Source: Rhodovastum sp963709085 (GTDB lineage Bacteria > Pseudomonadota > Alphaproteobacteria > Acetobacterales > Acetobacteraceae). Taken from it: 64,000 nt of DNA. The notes below the pieces were generated by a model. The model saw only the letters and a list, made by a program, of their open reading frames with translations. It had not been told where the DNA came from and made no database searches. The stretch lies in the NCBI GenBank assembly GCA_963709085.1, contig CAVPVB010000018.1, positions 186,001-250,000 on the forward strand, given 5' to 3'. The position numbers and the translations under genes were made by a program. Below, piece by piece: positions 44,458-53,525 of the stretch (positions are counted from its first letter, which is position 1; the number at the start of each line of letters is the position of its first letter).

Positions 44458-45624
44458 CCAGTGGCCGTGGAGGTCGACTCCTGGTGGGGGCTTCCCTTCC
44501 CGGGCGATCTGCGATTCGATGCGCGCTGGTGTCGATTTGTGGAGTTGGCGATGGGAGCGGTGGCGATCACCCGGACGGATTTGTCGGCGGCGGAACTGCG
44601 CGCCAGCGCGGCGCAGATGAAGGATGCGCGTCCCGCGCGCCGCGCATTGGCGATCGCGGCGGTGCTTGAAGGAGCGTCGCGCGAAGACGCAGCGCGGTCG
44701 ATGGGAATGGACCGTCAGACGCTGCGGGACTGGGTGCACCGCTGTAACGACAACGGCCTTGACGGGCTGTGCGATCTTCAGGCGCCGGGCCGGGACCCGG
44801 CGTTGACGCAGGCCCAGGAACAAGAGCTGATCCGATGGGTTGAGGCTGGCTCCGATCTGGAGCGGGACGGGGTGGTCCGCTGGCGGCGTGTGGACTTGCG
44901 GGATCGCATTCTGCGCGAGTTCGGCGTTGGCATACACGAGCGGACCGTCGGCAAGCTGCTGGAGAAGCATGACTACTGCCGCCTCACCGTGCGCCCACAG
45001 CATCCCAAATCTGACCCTGTGGCACAGGAGACTTTCAAAGCCGGCTTCACTGATCTCGTGCACGCCACGATCCCGCCGGAAGCCGCAGGCAAACCAATCG
45101 AAATCTGGTGGCAGGACGAAGCGCGCGTCGGTCAGCAAGGCACTCTGACCCGGATCTGGGCCAAACGGGGAAGTCGGCCCCAGGCCATGCGCGACCAGCG
45201 GCGCAACTCGGCATACCTGTTCGGCGCGGTCTGCCCCGAACGCGACACCGGCTGTGCCATCGTCATGCCGAAGGCCAATACCGACGCGATGAACGAGCAT
45301 TTGGCTCAGATCAGCCGCTGCGTCACAGAAGGGGCCTATGCGGTCCTGGTGGTCGATGGCGCCGGTTGGCACATCGGCTCTCGCCTCGTCCTGCCGCACA
45401 ACATCGGCCTGCTCAAGCTGCCGCCATACGCGCCCGAACTCAATCCTACCGAGAATATCTGGGCCTACCTGCGCGGCAATGTCCTCAGCAACGTCGTCCA
45501 CGACAGCTATGATGCGGTCGTCAAAGCTTGCTGCAACGCGTGGACCTGGCTCCTCGCCACACCAGGTCGCATCCGATCCATCTCCACCCGCAAGTGGGCA
45601 CAGGTCAATGTCTAGGGCCGTTGG
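44458..45624. mobile_element. IS630-family insertion sequence
   Basis: A 1167-bp element with short inverted ends CCAGTGGCC (44458-44466) and GGCCGTTGG (45616-45624). It is flanked by TA on both sides (44456-44457, 45625-45626), the IS630/mariner target duplication. It lies immediately after the MaoC stop codon and leaves that gene intact. Confidence 0.85.
44551..45615 (+). CDS. IS630-family transposase
   Basis: A 354-residue transposase with an N-terminal helix-turn-helix region (ARSMGMDRQTLRDWVHRCND) and a DDE core. The catalytic acids are in WWQDEARVG, LVVDGAGWH and NPTENIWAYL. ATG 44551 is chosen for alignment with the family start, although the frame extends further upstream. It is complete and likely functional. 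Confidence 0.92.
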   Translation: MGAVAITRTDLSAAELRASAAQMKDARPARRALAIAAVLEGASREDAARSMGMDRQTLRDWVHRCNDNGLDGLCDLQAPGRDPALTQAQEQELIRWVEAGSDLERDGVVRWRRVDLRDRILREFGVGIHERTVGKLLEKHDYCRLTVRPQHPKSDPVAQETFKAGFTDLVHATIPPEAAGKPIEIWWQDEARVGQQGTLTRIWAKRGSRPQAMRDQRRNSAYLFGAVCPERDTGCAIVMPKANTDAMNEHLAQISRCVTEGAYAVLVVDGAGWHIGSRLVLPHNIGLLKLPPYAPELNPTENIWAYLRGNVLSNVVHDSYDAVVKACCNAWTWLLATPGRIRSISTRKWAQVNV

Positions 45625-45678
45625 TATGAGACAGAGCGCGGAGCATCGGCGACGAGAACGGCTGGCCCAGGGCATATG

Positions 45679-45760
45679 CACCATTAAATGCTTCAGCCGC
45701 TGAACGAATAAACGAGTCAGCCGGCGCTGCTGAATGCTTTAATGGTGCTGCTGAACGAAT
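45679..45760. other. Recombination-site-like repeat cluster before a broken recombinase
   Basis: Four related half-sites near GCTGAACGAATAAA. One is inverted (CATTAAATGCTTCAGC, 45682-45697) and three are direct (45699, 45729 and 45750). The first two stand back to back as an inverted core and the others follow as direct accessory repeats. This layout resembles the TnpI-type sites at 4271 and 9040 but has a different sequence. A degraded tyrosine recombinase begins at 45874. Confidence 0.45.
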
Positions 45761-45873
45761 TAGCCGTACGCCGACAGCCAACAAGAACAGCTTAAAAGCA
45801 ATGCGCTAACCCATAATTACAACACGCGAGAAGGAGCATTATCAAGTCTTATCGGTTGTGGTAGGTCTTCCCC

Positions 45874-46330
45874 ATGTCCGGTTCCTTCACCGAAGCCCGC
45901 AAGCGGCAAATGGCCCGCCCGCAGGGTCGCCGATGCATCGGTGACCCTGCGGGCCTATGCGGCCAATCTGGCCAACTTCGAGGCCTGGTGCGTCAAGCAT
46001 GGCTTTCAGGCCACGCCGGAGATCGTCGGCGCCTATCTGGCCGCCGCCGGCGAAGGCTACGCTCTGCCAACCCTGCGCCGGCGAGTCGCCGCGATCGCGC
46101 GGGCCTGCAGCGTCGCAGGCCACCCGCTCGACACCAAGCACCCGGCAATCCGGGAAACACTCCGCGGCATCGGGCGCAAGCACGGCACGCCCTCCCGACG
46201 GACAGCGGCCCGGACCACGGCCGAGATCAGGAAGCTGAGTCGGCGTGCGGCACCACGCTCGCCGGCGCGCGCGACCGGACACTGTTCCTGCCGCACTCCG
46301 GACAACCACCGCCTCCACCGCGTCGGCGCG
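45874..46330 (+). pseudogene. Tyrosine recombinase, frameshifted N-terminal remnant
   Basis: ATG 45874 opens MSGSFTEARKRQMARPQ, then the frame is lost. From about 45935 another frame reads TLRAYAANLANFEAWCVKHG, ATPEIVGAYLAAAGEGYALP and TLRRRVAAIARACSVAGHPL, the SAM-like N-terminal domain of XerC/D-type integrases. A third frame continues ACGTTLAGARDRTLFLP. No catalytic His-Arg-Tyr region remains. It ends where the converging DUF6527 gene begins, so it may mark the boundary of the defence block. Confidence 0.65.
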
Positions 46331-46373
46331 CGCCCTCTCGTCGGCGGCCATCGGCGGCCCTGCACCGCTTTGG

Positions 46374-46706
46374 TCAGCACCAGCGAATGCGCCCTCCTTT
46401 GAGCACGAAATGGCTGCAGCAGCCGTCAGTACGCCAGACTGAAGGGTTGAGAGAGGCCACCGCGCGTCGGCCAGCCTGGACCGTCCAGTGCTCGCCATCA
46501 CCAGGCATGAGGTCCAGCCAGATTGGGCTGCCGCAGCCGCATGGGCAGTCCATCACTGCTTGGAATGGGTGTTCCTGCCCACCAACGATGTAGACATGGC
46601 CCACCTGTGGAACATTGGGCGCATCCTCGACGTAGGCGATCTTCCAGCGCGACCAAGGCCAGAGGTTCCAGATCCACCGCCGCGCGGCATTCATTGCAAT
46701 CAACAT
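46374..46706 (-). CDS. DUF6527-like cysteine-rich protein of the ubiquitin-like operon
   Basis: A 110-residue protein. A metal-binding-like CPCGCG cluster (Cys54, Cys56, Cys58) is followed by PIWLDLMPG, HWTVQ, LNPSVWRTDGCCSHF and a final RIRWC. This pattern matches the DUF6527 family as I recall it, a small zinc-type protein seen with bacterial ubiquitin-like conjugation genes. ATG 46706 overlaps the end of the E1 gene by seven bases, so it is the last gene of the operon. Its role is unknown; an adaptor or ligase-like partner is one inference. Confidence 0.7.
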   Translation of the reverse strand: MLIAMNAARRWIWNLWPWSRWKIAYVEDAPNVPQVGHVYIVGGQEHPFQAVMDCPCGCGSPIWLDLMPGDGEHWTVQAGRRAVASLNPSVWRTDGCCSHFVLKGGRIRWC

Positions 46707-48070
46707 GGTGCCAACAGCCTGTCGGCGGCACCTACCAGGCGCGCCATGATTTTGCAGGGCACCCCGTCCGGCACCTGCTCGTAGTAGCCATGGGTCAGGC
46801 TCATCGTCTGCCCGGCAAAGCGGGCATTCGGGTCTAGCCGGAAGCCGTGGATCCGGGCGAGGAAGTCCAGGATGCCCAGGTTCGCTGCCATCATATTGAT
46901 CGGCATGACGGCCGGACGGTCCTCGTCGACAGCCCTGAGGTATCCGGCCGCGACGCGCCTGTCGTAATCCTCTGGCGCCGTGCGCCGTGCGGCCTCAGCA
47001 TCAAGGTCTTCGCCGGTGTAGATGCCACGACTCAGCAGGCTCGATCCGCCTGGCTGGATGTAGTGCGCCGCCACCACGGCATGGCTGATGCCACCCGCTC
47101 CATCCGGCTCGATATGCACACCGACATCGAATAGCGGAATCGCATAAGCCGAACAGATCTGGCCTAGGATGTGGCGCCCCTCGGCCGTGTCCATGCAGCC
47201 AAACACGATGTCGCACGTGGACACTCGCTCGGAGCCCACCGCATCCAGCAGCGATGCCTTGACGGGCTCGACCAGGGTCCCGAGGCCGAACTCCCGGATC
47301 GCTCCCGCGAGAACATCGACCTTTGCCGCTCCCCGTTCGGCATCGGCCGCCCGGGAATTCAGTATTCGGTTCAGATTCTTGTCCTCGACGATGTCGTCGT
47401 CGACCAGCAAGAGTTCGCCGACGCAGTTCCGGGCCAGCAACTCGGCCACGATGCTGCCAGTACCCGAGCACCCGACCACGCCGATCCGCAGGCTGCGCAG
47501 CAGCGCATAGGTGCCCGACCCGAATGTCTGGCTGACCCTCCTGGCGGCAGCGGGCACGACCGTGAGCTTGGAGGGTTTGGGGAAGAACAGCAAGTCGTCG
47601 CCGGCGACCGATATCCGCCGGAACGGGGCGAACCTTCCAGCCGGATCGACCGTCCGGCCGAATATCGCTCCGTCCGGCAGCATCACCGCCGCTCCGTGTC
47701 CGCCCGGCACATCGAACCAGGAGTGCACGGACGGAAACAGCAGGCGGTCTGCCTCGTCATCGGTTGCCGAGAACCTGGGGTACCCGCCCGGGTGGCAGTG
47801 CACCACGACGAGCGCGAGGTCATCGCGCTCCATCTCTTCGACCAAGGGTAGCACATGGTCCTCGACCGACCACTCGATCTCGTCTGGCGCACGCACGATC
47901 ACGTTGTCATGCGGAACGAGGATCACGCGCCTGGCGACGAGACGCTCGGTTTCGGCAACTCGCCCCCGGCCGCACAGGACAAGGGCGATGCCTTCGTGGC
48001 CGTCACCCGGATAGAGATGCTGATGAAGCTCGGCATGTTGGTGCCCGCTCAGGGCTAAGACAGTTTCCAT
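46700..48070 (-). CDS. JAB deubiquitinase-like / E1 (ThiF-type) fusion protein
   Basis: 456 residues in two domains. Residues about 1-150 are a JAB/JAMM metallopeptidase: Glu26, then HCHPGG (His91, His93) and SATD (Ser101, Asp104) complete the zinc-site signature, so isopeptidase activity is expected. Residues about 180-450 are a ThiF/E1 adenylating domain: nucleotide loop GVVGCSGTG (198-205), LLVDDDIVEDKNLNR (Asp224-226, Asn232, Arg235) and FGCMDT. The E1 would adenylate the UBL C-terminus, and the JAB would process or remove it. GGAG precedes ATG 48070, 12 bases after the UBL-E2 stop. Confidence 0.88.
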   Translation of the reverse strand: METVLALSGHQHAELHQHLYPGDGHEGIALVLCGRGRVAETERLVARRVILVPHDNVIVRAPDEIEWSVEDHVLPLVEEMERDDLALVVVHCHPGGYPRFSATDDEADRLLFPSVHSWFDVPGGHGAAVMLPDGAIFGRTVDPAGRFAPFRRISVAGDDLLFFPKPSKLTVVPAAARRVSQTFGSGTYALLRSLRIGVVGCSGTGSIVAELLARNCVGELLLVDDDIVEDKNLNRILNSRAADAERGAAKVDVLAGAIREFGLGTLVEPVKASLLDAVGSERVSTCDIVFGCMDTAEGRHILGQICSAYAIPLFDVGVHIEPDGAGGISHAVVAAHYIQPGGSSLLSRGIYTGEDLDAEAARRTAPEDYDRRVAAGYLRAVDEDRPAVMPINMMAANLGILDFLARIHGFRLDPNARFAGQTMSLTHGYYEQVPDGVPCKIMARLVGAADRLLAPC

Positions 48071-48082
48071 GGTGACCTGCTC

Positions 48083-48799
48083 CTACGCCGCATCCTGGGC
48101 GAAAGCGTCTTCGATAACCGCGAAGTGGGTGGCGACGCAGTCGACCTCGGGATTCCAGGGGTTCTCATCCAGGCGGTGCCTGGACCACTGCTGCCACTGC
48201 GCCCCCTGGAACGGGAAGAGGCTCAGGTTGGGCAGTGCCCTGCCATCCCGGTGGCCGACCGGCGGATGCAGGTTCACCATGTCGAGGCCGGACACCGGGT
48301 AATGGATGGGGATCCTGAACATCAGGTCCGCCACCTGCGGCACCAGCCCATCCGGCAACTGGTAGCCTCTGATGATCACGACCCATGCTTCGCCATCCTG
48401 GGTGGCAGACCAATTGTAGCCTCGGCCATCGAGAAAGGCGCGGTCATCGGCGGTGAGGGGGGCCGCAAGCCCCCCCTCACCGTTCTTCACCTTGTTCGGC
48501 GAAGTTTCGAACCGCTCCACGGCGTGGTGGTGGAAGACCACGACCTGGTCCGACTTGATCCGCTCGCGGCGGCCATCGGGGAGCTTCTCGGACAACGACC
48601 ACCCGGCAGGCAGCTTGCCGACCAAGGCCAGGATCTCGGCCCCCGTCATGCTGTGCTGATGCACGGTGAACGGCATCCGATCCACCACGATGCGGTAGGA
48701 TTTCGCGCGCCGCGGCTTCCTGCCATGCCGTCCGCATTCCTCGAGGTCTTCGAGTTCGACCTCGATGACCTCAATTATCTCGACAACCTCGACCTCCAT
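48083..48799 (-). CDS. Ubiquitin-like / E2-like fusion protein
   Basis: 238 residues. An acidic N-terminal leader (about 1-22) is followed by a ubiquitin-like domain at about 34-103 (SYRIVVDRMPFTVHQHS, GAEILALVGK, QVVVFHHHAVERFETSPNK), resembling the multiubiquitin family. A Gly-Gly at 109-110 separates it from an E2-like domain at about 115-235 (LTADDRAFLDGRGYNW, WVVIIRGYQLPDG, MFRIPIHYPVSGLDMVN, WQQWSRHR), close to the prokaryotic E2 family E. The only cysteine in the E2 half is Cys221. GAGGAG seven bases before ATG 48799 supports this start. It is the first gene of the operon, divergent from the XRE gene. Confidence 0.85.
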   Translation of the reverse strand: MEVEVVEIIEVIEVELEDLEECGRHGRKPRRAKSYRIVVDRMPFTVHQHSMTGAEILALVGKLPAGWSLSEKLPDGRRERIKSDQVVVFHHHAVERFETSPNKVKNGEGGLAAPLTADDRAFLDGRGYNWSATQDGEAWVVIIRGYQLPDGLVPQVADLMFRIPIHYPVSGLDMVNLHPPVGHRDGRALPNLSLFPFQGAQWQQWSRHRLDENPWNPEVDCVATHFAVIEDAFAQDAA

Positions 48800-48842
48800 C
48801 CCAGCCTCCTCTTGACCAGACGAGGATGGCGCGCGACTTTGT

Positions 48843-48873
48843 CGGTATCGCCATTCCCCAGATGGCGATACCG
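48843..48873. promoter_or_regulatory. 12-bp-arm palindrome, likely operator between divergent operons
   Basis: CGGTATCGCCAT (48843-48854) and ATGGCGATACCG (48862-48873) form a perfect inverted repeat with a 7-bp spacer. It is centred in the 120-bp space between the UBL-E2 start (48799) and the XRE start (48920). Such a dyad is the expected binding site of the adjacent XRE dimer and could control both operons. Confidence 0.7.
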
Positions 48874-48919
48874 TATTTGTTCGTGGCGCTTTCGTCAAGC
48901 GTCGCATGGAGAGTTCGCC

Positions 48920-49273
48920 ATGTCGGAAAATTCGTCCCCGCCTGACATCTTCCAGGACCGCCTGCGTGCCGCCCGCCGCATGCGCGGGATGGAACAGGCG
49001 CAGCTGGCCGTGAAGGCCGGTCTCCCGGCTGCATCGATCTCGCATTTCGAAAAGGGCAACCGGAAGCCATCCTTCGACAACCTGCGGCGGCTGGCACGGG
49101 CCCTCGATGTCTCCACCGACTTCCTGCTCGGCACTGTCGACGAGGTTGGTCTCGGCGCGGCTGGCCAAACTCTGTATCGGCACGTCGAGAGCCTCAGCGA
49201 TGAGGATCGCCGCCTTGCCGAGGGCATCATGGGGCTTCTTGCCAACAAGAACCGTCAGGGCGGTGGCGCCTGA
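48920..49273 (+). CDS. XRE-family repressor next to an ImmA-type protease
   Basis: A 117-residue regulator with a Cro/CI helix-turn-helix at about residues 14-67 (RLRAARRMRGMEQAQLAVKA, SISHFEKGNRKPSFDNLRRL, then ALDVSTDFLLG) and a short C-terminal tail. GGAG lies about eight bases before ATG 48920. Its stop overlaps the metallopeptidase start (TGATG). The pair resembles the ImmR/ImmA switch of ICEBs1, where the protease inactivates the repressor on induction. The palindrome just upstream is its likely operator. Confidence 0.9.
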   Translation: MSENSSPPDIFQDRLRAARRMRGMEQAQLAVKAGLPAASISHFEKGNRKPSFDNLRRLARALDVSTDFLLGTVDEVGLGAAGQTLYRHVESLSDEDRRLAEGIMGLLANKNRQGGGA

Positions 49274-50142
49274 TGAAACGGCGGCCCCCTGAGGACGCGG
49301 CCGCCAAGGCCGAAGCGTGGCTGCGAGACAACGGCTTCACCAGCCTGCCGATAGATCTCGTAAAGGTCGCCGAACTTCTTGAAATTCCCTTGCATCCCTT
49401 GGCGCAGACCAAGCCGGGTGTCTCGGGCATTCTCCGGCGTGATGGCGATCAGTTCGTCATCATGTTCGGGACCTACATCCAGAGCATCGGCTTCCAGCGC
49501 TTCAGCATCGCCCACGAGATCGGCCATTACCTGCTCCCTGGCCACCCCGAGTATCTGTTTCCGCCAGGGGTCACCAGCCACTCTTCCCAGGCGGGCTTCA
49601 CGTCGGCGGACCATTACGAACGTGAAGCGGACTACTTTGCGTCTGGGCTGCTGATGCCTGATTCATTGGTTAAGTCGGCGCTCCGGCGCCTCGGCGAGGG
49701 TCTGGAAGGCATCGAGGCGCTCAAGGAGAAATGCCTCACCTCGATGACGGCAACCGCGATCACCTACGCGCGGAAGACGTCCGTCCCGGCCGCCATTGCC
49801 GTCAGCACCGATGGCCGCATCGACTATGCCTTCCTGTCCAAATCGATGAAGGAGTTCGATGGGTTGTTGTGGCCCAGGAAGGGGATGTCGGTGCCGATGG
49901 GAACCGCCTCGGCAACGCTGGCAGCCTCGGCTTCCGATGTGCGGGCGGGTAAGCGGGCCAACGGCGACATCGACCTTCGGACTTGGTTCGGCGGTCGGCG
50001 CGCCATCAATGCGACAGAGGAGGCGGTGGGCCTCGGCTCTTACGGAAAAATTCTCACTGTTCTGACGACCGAAGCCTTGCCGGAGGAGCCGGATGAGGAA
50101 GAGGAACTGGAGGAAAGCTGGACCCCACGGCTCAGGCGCTGA
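49273..50142 (+). CDS. ImmA/IrrE-family metallopeptidase (anti-repressor type)
   Basis: A 289-residue protein with the zinc motif HEIGH (His81, Glu82, His85) and the third ligand in EREADYFASGLLMP (Glu118), as in ImmA/IrrE (COG2856). The C-terminal half is an extra domain ending in a very acidic tail (EEPDEEEELEESW). Coupled to the XRE gene, it would cleave that repressor after a signal such as DNA damage or phage entry and release the divergent UBL operon. This job is inferred from family and context. The target site in the repressor is not evident. Confidence 0.88.
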   Translation: MKRRPPEDAAAKAEAWLRDNGFTSLPIDLVKVAELLEIPLHPLAQTKPGVSGILRRDGDQFVIMFGTYIQSIGFQRFSIAHEIGHYLLPGHPEYLFPPGVTSHSSQAGFTSADHYEREADYFASGLLMPDSLVKSALRRLGEGLEGIEALKEKCLTSMTATAITYARKTSVPAAIAVSTDGRIDYAFLSKSMKEFDGLLWPRKGMSVPMGTASATLAASASDVRAGKRANGDIDLRTWFGGRRAINATEEAVGLGSYGKILTVLTTEALPEEPDEEEELEESWTPRLRR

Positions 50143-50537
50143 TAAGCTTCTGCCGTTATCTGACAAAAGGTGGTTGTCCGTCCGCATCGATCTTGAGGAC
50201 GACATGCAAGGCGGTGCCTCCGCGCGGAGCGCGGCACGGAGGACCTTCTCACCCAGTGATGCCGCCTTTCCGCGGGACGCTTGCCCCGTGGCATGGCAGA
50301 CTGCCTGACCTGCACCGACGCTTGCATCTGTGTCGGACCAGTCAGGAGAGTAGGAATCGGCTTCCATCCCCTGCCCGGTTTTTGTCCAGTCGGAACTGTG
50401 AACAAGACGCCCCTTCGCGTTTTTTGCGGGCGCGCCCTTCGGGCCGGGCTCTAGGCTATGCCCCGAGCTGCCGGAAGAGCGGCGTCTCCGCCCTTCGGGT
50501 GACGATCCCTCGCGCATGTGCGCACAGAACCAGACAC
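50143..50537. other. Intergenic stretch without a recognised gene
   Basis: The 395 bases separate the converging ImmA and TM0106-like genes. Short open frames exist on both strands but none has recognisable motifs or a convincing start. GC-rich dyads near 50431-50452 (GGCGCGCCCTTCGGGCC-like) could act as a bidirectional terminator. Confidence 0.4.
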
Positions 50538-53256
50538 TCAGATGACGGTAGCAAGTTCGAGATACCGGCAGAAAGCGTTGGCGAGCTGCATCTGTCGGGG
50601 CGTACGGCAGTTGGCTTCGAACACGGCTGGAGATGCGACGAGGATGCAGAGGCATTTCGCGCGCGAGGTCGCGACGTTCAGGCGGTTGAGGCTGTAGAGA
50701 AATTCCATGCCGCGCGGCGCGTCCGCGTAGCTCGAAGTCGTCATAGAGTAGATCACGATCGGAGCCTCCTGCCCCTGGAACTTGTCGACCGTTCCGATCC
50801 TGGCACTCGTTAGCCGGTCACGAAGCTCGAAGACCTGCGCGTTATAGGGAGCGATGATCAGGATATCGTCCAGCGTTAGGTCGTGACGCGTGCCGCTGCG
50901 GTCAATCCACTGTGGCGTATCTGCCAGAATCTCGGCCACCAGCGTTTGAACACAGTCGGCTTCCTCGGGCGAAGAGCTTTGATTGCCAGCGTGAACGACC
51001 GGCACGTACCTCAGACCTGTGCCCGTCACCCGGCCGGCGGTGATCACGTTCTGAATTTCGAGGCCGGAGCACGGCTGAAGGCGGCCTTCGTAGAAAAGCT
51101 CCGACGTGAATTGGCAGATATCGGGGTGGAGCCGCCACGTCTCTTCCAGAAACAGGCCCCGATCGGCCGGAATTGTCTGGTGCCCGCCCAGGATGTGATG
51201 CAGCGCGGAGACATCCGTGCCGTCGGGGTGGCTCCCCTGCACCGGCTGGTCGAGCTGTTGCGGATCGCCGAGGAGTACGACGCTACGCGCGGCCTGCGAC
51301 ACTGCCAGCACATTGGCAAGCGACATCTGCGCGGCTTCGTCAATGAACAGCATGTCGACGACGTCCGCAGCGTCGGCGCGGGCCCAGAGCCAAGCCGTGC
51401 CGCCAGCGACATGCGCAATGGCGCCGATCGCGCCCAGTAGCGCGCCGTTGTCCGTGGTGAAGCGAAGCCCTGACTGGTCCGGTTCCCGTTCTGCCACCTT
51501 CTGAATGCAGCGGACGTCCACACCCATTTCACCGGCTGCTTTGACCACGCCGTCCAGCAGGTTCCGGATCACCTTGTGGCTGTTCGCCGTGATGCCGACC
51601 GACTTTCCGGCTTTGACAAGCGTGCAGATCATGCGCGCGCCCGTGTGGGTCTTGCCGGTGCCGGGAGGGCCCTGAATGGCCAGCACTCCTCCAGCAATCA
51701 GTGGGGCGATCCGGAGCGCCGCCTGCAAGGGGGATTCGTCGGCGCGGCGGAGCAGCTGGCCGCCGATCCGCGGTGCTTCTCGGAGCAACAGGTCCCGCGC
51801 GCCCTGATAAGCGCCCTCCCCATCCATGCCGCTGGCGATGACGTGCTCCGCGAGCCGGACGAGCGAGTCGGCGAGGACCTGCGCACCGATCACGTCGTGT
51901 GCGTAAGCGGCGTCGGGATGGATGGCCGCACTATCCTGGCGCTTCTTGATGTCGAGCCAACGCTCGTCGAGCGAGATGTCCGCAACCGCGCCGAGCTTGA
52001 CCCCGCCACGGCTGCGCAGATCTTCGCCGCCGCGTAACTCAGTTTCCTGTGGCGGGAAGCGATAGCGATGGATGGGAGCTTTGGCAGTTCCGCCAAAGGT
52101 GCCGAGGAATTCCAACCCTGCGATACCGGCTCGCTCGTCCATCAGGTCCTCGGCGCTCAACGTCGCAAGGCGGAAATGTTCCCACCAAACGGCCTTGTTT
52201 TCGCGGCGATGCCAATCCACGAGATGCGCGAGCAACCAGCGCGCGTGTTGCTCCTTGGTTCGCTCACTGATATCCACCGGCACGTCAGCGGAAAGATGAG
52301 CAATGAGGTCGTTGATCTTCGTTTGCCAGATGCTCAAGTTTTCACTGGCATCACCGCTCTGCGGTGCCGGGCGGTCAATCGCGACGCCCTGCGCGATGGT
52401 CTGCGTGCGCAGGATTTCGAGCCAAGCGCGCAGCGACGCTGTCGCCAGGCAGTCATCCCGATTGTATCCCGCCACCAGCGCTCGCTGAGCGGGGTCAATG
52501 AGATCGAGGTAGCCAAGTTCGAGGTAGGCCTGGACGTTGGCCAACGCTCGGTTCGCCTCGGCAAGTGAAATCGATCGCAAAAAGCCGAATAGCGGTTCCA
52601 GCTTCTTGAGCGAGTAGCTTTCGACGCTCACCCGCACGGCATGGCGGACGACAGCATGAAGGTCAACGAAGAGCTGGGAGCGCAGGAAGCGGTCGAGCTC
52701 CTCTTCGCGTGTCACGTAACGTCCCATGAGCCGCTTCAGCGCCGCAGGCTCGTAGGGGGCATAATGGTAGATGTGGAGGTTCGGAAATTGCCGGAGCCGG
52801 TCGGCGACGAAATCCATGAACCGCTCGAACGCGAACTTTTCGTCCGTGCGCGAGACGGCCCAATCGGCAGTGTAGGTGAGCGAGCCGTCCGCATCGGCAA
52901 TAGCATAACCGAACAGGTATTCGAGCCCCCCGTCCCCGGCGAACGGATCGCCTTCCAGGTCGAAGAACACGTCGCCCGGCGACGGCTCGGGCAGCAGGTG
53001 CAGGCCAAAGCCCGCCACTACCGGGAGCAGCTCGTGCAGAAGCTTACCGGCGGCACGCCCTTCAATCTGGATCCGGGCCTGCTCGCGCACCCGTTCATAG
53101 GCCGGGGCCGAGCCGCGCTCCGGCTTCCAGGACAGCGGCAGCGGCATATGGGCCAGATCCGTTGCAGTCGCGATGCCATGGCGACGCAGGCTCGTCTGTG
53201 TGAAGTTTCGTGATTCCTGCAACGAGGCAAAGATGATCATCAGCGCGGCGGCGCGC
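50538..53256 (-). pseudogene. TM0106-type RecB-like nuclease/helicase, C-terminal part
   Basis: About 900 codons of a TM0106-family protein. An RNase H-like/nuclease segment (PSPGDVFFDLEGDPFAGDGG, YHYAPYEPAALKRLMGRY) is followed by a superfamily 1 (Dna2/UPF1-like) helicase: Walker A IQGPPGTGKTHTGARM, Walker B DMLFIDEAAQMS, LLGDPQQLDQPV, then VDKFQGQEAPIVIYSM and SLNRLNVATSRAK. Its N-terminal part lies at 58259-58936; an ISL3 element separates them. A further one-base frame change near 53213 (LCLVAGI to RNFTQTSLRRHGI) means that even precise loss of the IS would not restore one frame. Confidence 0.85.
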
Positions 53257-53525
53257 GTCGCAGTCGCCTCCTCGCCGTTTGGGGTGGCCAGTCACGAGTG
53301 CCCTTGCCTGGGCGACCGGAGCGCCCCACTTCACGGCGTTTCTTGGTTCGGCTGCAGGGGGCCGTTTCTTTGTCCCGGCCTGACGACCCCGATGGCGTCC
53401 GAGCGCAGCCGCGGTCAAGCATGGCCGAAGGCCACCGCGCGAGCTTGCGCGGCGCGCAGCGTGCTTGACGGTGGCGAGCACGGCGCCACGCTGAACCAGG
53501 ACGGGGCCGGGCGTGGAGGCCAACC

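Noticed and set aside
45679..45760. Possible short CRISPR array
   Set aside because: The repeats are only about 14 bp, vary, change orientation and have unequal spacing; no cas genes are present. A recombinase site fits better. No other region shows a CRISPR pattern.
50143..50537. Additional small gene of the XRE/ImmA operon
   Set aside because: No frame has a convincing start, ribosome site or motif; it looks like intergenic DNA between converging genes.
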